Below, piece by piece: positions 58,979 to 64,000 of a stretch of DNA of 64,000 nt. Position 1 is the first letter of the stretch. Each line of letters starts with the position of its first letter. The translations under genes were made by a program, and so were the position numbers. Under the pieces are notes generated by a model. The model was given only the letters and a program-made list of their open reading frames with translations. It did no database searches and was not told where the DNA came from. Origin of the DNA: Impatiens glandulifera (lineage: Eukaryota; Streptophyta; Magnoliopsida; Ericales; Balsaminaceae); assembly GCF_907164915.1 (NCBI RefSeq), contig NC_061868.1:21323819-21387818 (forward strand). Reading direction: 5' to 3'.

Positions 58979-60799
58979 TCAGAAGATTATCCTCCAATTT
59001 TCCTTCCTGCAGCTTCCCTTGGGTCCTAGATCAATCAGTCCCTTAAGAATCCATATTTGAGTTATCTTGATGGATTTCTCATTTTGTGTTGTAATAAGTG
59101 TTTATGATTTTGACTTAGTAGACGCCTTCCTTCTAGCCACTGATCCCTTAAGTTTAAAGGATGGTTTTCTTTTAAAACTCCTTGACTTCTTATCAAGATT
59201 TGGTTTGCCAGACTTATTAGCTGCATCTAACTTAAGTTTCAATCAGCTAACTGTTCGTGGAACATAAGTTATCTCATCCTTTAAAGTTAAATCCTCATGG
59301 TATGGATCAGTTTCAGTGTTAGTTAAACTCCCTTTGACAAAGAGTATTGGCTTAAGATTGTTAATTGTTGAGTTTAACTTCTTATAGAACTTGTCTGAGT
59401 CATTGCTATCAAATCTTAGACCGGATTTACATCTAGCAGGCCTCAACAGACTAATCTGATATTTGACATCTTCTCCAGACCTTGTCCAAAAACATACAAT
59501 ATAAGTTAAACATTTGTTTTCAGAAGAAATGGTTTGAATCTTTTCTTTGAGCATTTCATTCTCAAATGAAATCTCCTCCATGTTTTCAAAAACTTTTGGT
59601 TCGGAGGTTTGAGAAAAATGTGGTTCATCATTTTTAGATTCTGAGCTTGTTTTGTTTTGAGATTCTGACAACTTTTTATACTCTGAGACCATATCATTTA
59701 ATGCAGCCACTAGTTCATCTCGTGAGAAGTCTTCTAGAGAGAAATCCAATACCTCAGATTCCTCATAATCTTCTTCTTCTCTTGCCATGAAGCAAGCAAC
59801 CTCTTCATCATCACTGTCGTTGGATGATGAGTAGTATGAGTTGCTTTGAATCCACTTGGCCTTGTTGTATGCTGCCAAGAGGGACTTTAGCTCACCTTCG
59901 TTGTCATTCTTCTTCTCATCACGTTTTGGCTTTCTGTACTCAGACCTGTAGTGACCTAGAATACCACAGTTAAAACATTTAACATTAGCTTTTTATTTAG
60001 ATTTATCATCATTAGTATTGTTTGAAGAGCTTGAGTTAGGAATGCTCTTCTTCATGTTTTTCTCGAATTTCTTCACGAGAAGAGCCATTGTGTCACTGCT
60101 AAGCTGTTGTACAAATGACTTTTCTTCATTTGCAACTAGTGACTCTTCAGAAGACACTAAAGCCTTGGTAATGATGATGGATGTCGGGTGCTCCTCTTCA
60201 TTCCTTGAACTCAACTCGAACTCATAGGACTTTAGATCGGCAAGCAAGTCGAAGAGCCCCATCTTATTGAGGTCTTTGGACTCCCTCATCGCAATAGTCT
60301 TGATGTCCCACTCCCTAGGTAACTCTCGCATGACCTTTATAGTAATCTCTCTGTTGCTATAGGTCTTGCCCATAATGGATAGGTTGGTGAAAATCTGATT
60401 GAATCTCAGTCATCGTCTCTCCAGGACGCATCTTGAAATTTTCAAACTTTATAGTGACAACCGTGATCTTGTTCTCTTTGGTTTGTGCGTTGCCTTCACA
60501 GAGTTGAGTGAGTCTGTCCTAAATTTCTTTGGCAGACTCGCAAGATATGATGTAGTTGAACATGCTATCATTAAGGGATCTGTACAAGACATCTATGGCC
60601 ATGTTGTTGAGGTTGTTCTTCCTCTTATCTTCATTTGTCCACTCAAATTTTTCTTGTCAATCTTGATAGGTCCTTCAGTGACAACACTCCACATGTCATC
60701 GTGAAAGGAAGCAATATGGGTACGAACTCTCTTCTTCCACATAATGTAGCTTTCATTCGAAAACATAGGAATCTTGGAGGAGCTAGCATCTTTCGACAT
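58979..60799 (-). pseudogene. Sire-3 gag
   Basis: ATG at 60799. N-terminus YIMWKKRVRTHI and WSVVTEGPIKI; core ELPREWDIKTIAMRES (59993-60373); zinc knuckle with all ligands (KCFNCG at about 59970, then H and C). Then an acidic SSNDSDDEEVACFMARE stretch, a coiled-coil-like region (EEISFENEMLKEK) and LRFDSNDSDK. A TGA at 59243-59245 replaces the Trp found in Sire-1 (TASWLK). The frame then runs to WILKGLIDLGPKG and stops near 58979. No pol follows. Confidence 0.8.
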
Positions 60800-60809
60800 G
60801 ATTCAGGTT

Positions 60810-62117
60810 TGATAGGATCGACTTTATCAATAGAGACGGGGTCTGGCGATTGATGAAGGCTTATGAAAAACGTTTGAAATAAATCTTGTTAGAGATTTAA
60901 TTCACTTTCTATTCTACGCAAACCCTTGTAAACACTTGAAACGGAATCAAGTGTGAAAATGTTTACTTAGGTTTGAAGCTTATGATCAACAATAAGAAGA
61001 TGACAGAAATGAACAACACAGCAATTTGTTTATGGATGTTCGGAGCAAACTCCTTCTTTCAACCACCGGAATGATTCACTATAATATGTTTTGACTCAAA
61101 TACAGTTTACACGAATAGCTCACTGTTAAATAGAACAGACTCTGTTCAACTTATAATATGATGAAGAATATCACTCAGCTAAAACGATGCTTTGATTCTA
61201 ACTCTCTCTTGATTAACACACAGTACAATCGGGAAAGCATCTAATAGTTTCAATGTTCAAGAGCTTGATTTCACAGTAATTCCAGAGACTCTTCTTGGAA
61301 TACAAGCAACAGAAAGATCGAGAGATTGTCCGTTGTCCTTTAGAATCTTTAAATAAGGCACAGACCAACGGTCGAATCTTCATAATGATACGTGGCACTC
61401 TTCCATTAGAACGCCTCCATAGTACACATCAGACTCTAAATATAAGGATCGTTGCCGTACACAATAGGTAGTGCGCCAAATATTCTTCAGAGATTTACCT
61501 GCAAAACAAGTAGTGGGAAGAATATTCGCTTACGTGTCATTGGTTGATTGGTTGCATCGTGCTGTCGTACTGATCTTCACTGGAAAGTGGAGCAGGAGTA
61601 GCGTACAACTATAGCACGTGGGTAGGCGGGTGCTAGCTTCAAGCAACTGCTTAAACAAGGCGTTAGATGTATTTCAATTAGACGACCTCGTCAAATGAAA
61701 TCAAAAGTCCCCGTCTAATAACAGAACCCATTAGACCACCTGGTCTAATGGGATTAGACTTATGTCTAATTACAATCACTTCAGACTAATCTGAAGGAGT
61801 TAGACTACACGTTTAACTTTTACCAGTTAGACTGCAATTCTAACTTTCCCTTTCCATTAGACTACACGTTTAACTCCACGAGTTAGACTGCACGTCTAAT
61901 TACGGTTCTACTTTAGACTAGTCTGAAGGAGTTAGACTGCACGTCTAATTACAAATCTATTAGACTGCACGTCTAACACCATGCATCTAATACCAAATCG
62001 GTCTAATGAACCTAATCAAAAACAATTAGACACATATATAATTTATTCATCATTTCATCATCAAAATTCTAATAGTCAAACTATTTTAACACGTAGTCAA
62101 AATAGTTTTACCCAATA
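60810..62117 (-). repeat. 3' LTR of Sire-4
   Basis: 1308 bp, TGATAGG to CCCAATA (expected CCCAACA). The U3 array is short (61660-61995). Core promoter: TATTTAAA (61346-61353, minus) and TACGTG (61387-61392). The five bases outside its left edge are AGGTT. Confidence 0.8.
61660..61995. repeat. Palindromic U3 array, Sire-4 LTR
   Basis: The shortest array in the window; the same TTAGAC-n5-GTCTAA dyads and CTCCACGAG linker as Sire-2, with more point mutations. Confidence 0.9.
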
Positions 62118-62131
62118 ATTTCCCCATTTTT
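62118..62131 (-). promoter_or_regulatory. Polypurine tract of Sire-4
   Basis: Minus strand AAAAAATGGGGAAA, a mutated version of the tract in Sire-1 and Sire-2. Confidence 0.7.
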
Positions 62132-62297
62132 TATGATGAGATTAAAATATTGTATAGATAACAAATTAAGCATTCATCATTTAAATGCAGGGTAAAACTT
62201 GATCATCCATCACACATAACCACTTTCAAAAACCAATATTCCAAAAACATAGTCAAAAAAGCATAGTTTAAAACTTAACAAAGTAGAAGAAAGGAGA

Positions 62298-64000
62298 TTA
62301 TTGTTCTTCCCTTTTCACTCGAGGATCGATAGGAAAACGAGTTCCTTCATATCTCATCCCTTCACCAGTTTGCAGGTTTTGAAACGGGGGAAGAGTACGA
62401 CCACCGCGACCGCTTCCACTAGATCTCCCACCACGATCATCGCCACTAGTACGACCTTCGCGATCACTACCAGATTACCCACCATGACCACCACTACTGC
62501 TTCGGCCTCCGCCATCACCACCGCTTCGACCTCCACCTCTTTTAGTTGGCCTTTGATTTTCATCGTTTATTGGCGCTCTCTTACATCTGGTGCTAGTTGA
62601 TACACCATCACCTCTTCTACTAGGCTCACCTTGAGTGATACGAGTCTGTTCTTTTTCAGCAGTAGCTTTCGCATTCTCTTTCTTTTGAAATTTCCTTGCA
62701 ATGGAGTCAACATACTCCAACCTTACACCATCAGATCTTCTCAGGCTACCTTGAATTTCAATCATCTAACTCTTAATTAATTCCATTGATTCCATGACCT
62801 CACGATGATTATCAAGATTTATTTGTCTTTCAAGACTCATCATTTCCGATTGACGACTGAAGAGCTGCTTTTCAAATTTGGAGAAATTTGAGTTTGAGAC
62901 ATGAGTCTCATATGTATTCTTCTTCAGTGTATTATCCAACTCTTTAAGGATTTTGACACATTCAACAAATTCTTTTCTGTCCTCTTTCTGGGTCTTCAAA
63001 ATCTTTACCATATTTGATCCCATAGTTATCACATTCTTCTGAAGAGAGGAAAGTAGAGATGTCATCGACTTCAGAAGCTTGGTACCATCAGTAGAGGATC
63101 CTTCATTGGATGAATTATCTTGTGAGTCTGCTGCATGCTCTGAATAAGGTTAACTTCAGTGTGAATCTGCAGGGATTGCTTCGGTTCATCCTTCTCAGAC
63201 TCATTTCCAGTTCGATTTCGCTCTTCTTCTTCCAGCTCCTCTTCTGCTCTCTGAAATCTTTCATAAAGATTGCCCTTGCTGTGAAGAAGATTGGTAATAT
63301 TTTCATAGAGGTTACCAGCATTAATATCGGGGAATGGTAGAGGCTTTATAGTTCTATCATTTTGATCATGTTCCCCCTCAGATGAGGAACTCTCTTCTTC
63401 AGCATCTTTGTCATTTGAAGGTTCCCCCTTAGATCTGATAATCTCAGGCTGACTAACTTCAGCCTCCTTTTCTTGAGCTTCCTCTGTTCTGACAATAGGG
63501 GAATTCACTACCTCTTTTTCATTAGGAGTTTGAACGACCTCCTCAACAATTTCTTCCTCTTGAGTTACAAGAGCTTGGACCGGCTCTACAATAATCTCTT
63601 ATTCTTCTTCTAAGGATGGATTCTCTTGAACGGGTTCCTTATTTTGCTCGACAATGTGTTGAGCCAGTAAACATCTTTCTTCTGCAGAAAGATTTCCAAA
63701 CTCTATCAGAAGAACATCAGCTTGCTCATCTGTATCAGCATGATCAGCAGAGACATCCATTGGTTCGTCTTCATCAGAGAAAATACATAAATAGCTAACT
63801 CCTGAGCAATTAGCTCCATCAATATATCGAGTGACTAAAGAAAGATAGTCAACCATGATCTCGTCTAACCTCTTTAAGACTTTCGCTTCCACTTTAGCAC
63901 CTTTCTCAATTGGATTGAAATTATCTTTTTTGGTTTCAAAGATAGGGAATAAATCTCTTCCTCTCAAACATGCTTTGATAAGGTCTTTTCTTTTCAGAGC
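62298..64000 (-). pseudogene. Sire-4 ORF3, C-terminal half
   Basis: The frame enters from the right edge and ends with TAA at 62298-62300 (FPIDPRVKREEQ). It is nearly the same protein as the second half of Sire-2 ORF3: KKDNFN.IEKG block, acidic region with PLPFPDIN, QKNVITMGSNMVKILK, ETHVSNSNFSKFEKQL, then the Arg/Gly-rich tail. A one-base loss near 63133 shifts frame. Stops lie near 63597, 62766 and 62475. The first half and any gag or pol lie outside the window. Confidence 0.75.

Larger units (their letters stand above)
43366..64000 (-). mobile_element. Sire-3: pol-less Sirevirus-like element, interrupted twice, running off the window
   Basis: 3' LTR 43366-45075, PPT 45076-45089, ORF3 45307-58089 (with the LINE at 45541-54845 inside it), internal module and palindromes 58200-58800, gag 58979-60799. 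Ten bases before the gag ATG the sequence switches to an LTR of another subfamily (60810) which begins Sire-4. Sire-3's own PBS and 5' LTR are therefore expected beyond the right edge of the window. Pol is missing with the same layout as in Sire-2. Confidence 0.7.
60810..64000 (-). mobile_element. Sire-4: Sire-2-type element, 3' end only
   Basis: LTR 60810-62117, PPT 62118-62131, then ORF3 to the window edge. LTR and ORF3 are closest to Sire-2, not to Sire-3. It abuts Sire-3 gag's leader, so it most likely inserted there. Confidence 0.75.

Overview
The window looks like repeat-rich, AT-rich nuclear DNA of a flowering plant, probably a eudicot. It holds Ty1/copia elements with initiator-Met-tRNA primer sites, Sirevirus-like elements carrying an extra ORF after pol, and a plant-type L1 LINE. 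I found no intact single-copy gene, no tRNA or rRNA and no CRISPR. Almost everything recognisable is a layered stack of retrotransposons, and nearly every ORF is broken by stops or frameshifts. Element names (Copia-Z, Copia-A, Copia-B, Sire-1 to Sire-4) are mine.

Layout. (1) 1-1340: unassigned AT-rich DNA. (2) 1341-20546: a three-level nest. Copia-Z (+, LTRs 1341-2216 and 19677-20546) contains Copia-A (-, LTRs 2396-2585 and 17081-17281). Copia-A contains Sire-1 (-, 3548-13804, LTRs about 2 kb, exact 5-bp duplication CACGT). Sire-1 landed in the codons of Copia-A's reverse-transcriptase active site. (3) 20547-24902: AT-rich spacer with two SINE-like repeats. (4) 24903-35530: Sire-2 (-), which has gag and a long third ORF but no pol. 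Its 5' LTR is split by a solo LTR (32906-34099). (5) 35531-38397: spacer with a decayed unknown coding remnant and a CACTA-like end. (6) 38398-43040: Copia-B (+), a relative of Copia-A, with duplication CTCTC. (7) 43366 to the window end: Sire-3 (-), also without pol. It is interrupted in its third ORF by a roughly 9.3-kb L1 LINE (+, 45541-54845) and in its gag leader by Sire-4 (-, 60810 to beyond the end).

How the parts work together. The Sire elements run LTR - PBS - gag - (pol only in Sire-1) - internal spacer - ORF3 - PPT - LTR. Their U3 regions are filled with arrays of a short palindrome (TTAGAC-n5-GTCTAA) upstream of a G-box and a TATA box. The same palindrome recurs inside the elements, just upstream of ORF3. 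Three diverged elements share an internal promoter-like module there: GACAGCTGTC, TTTCCCGC (E2F-like), AGACACGTGTCT (G-box palindrome), TATA, then the ORF3 start, with near-constant spacing between the first motifs. ORF3 of Sire-2, Sire-3 and Sire-4 ends in an arginine/glycine-rich tail and shows no membrane segment, so it looks like a nucleic-acid-binding accessory protein and not an envelope. Sire-1 keeps pol but has lost the core of gag; Sire-2 and Sire-3 keep gag and lack pol. In the LINE, the last codon of ORF1 and the start of ORF2 overlap as ATGA.

Boundaries come from reading direct repeats, PBS/PPT and duplications by eye. Family names rest on motif recognition and not on database searches.
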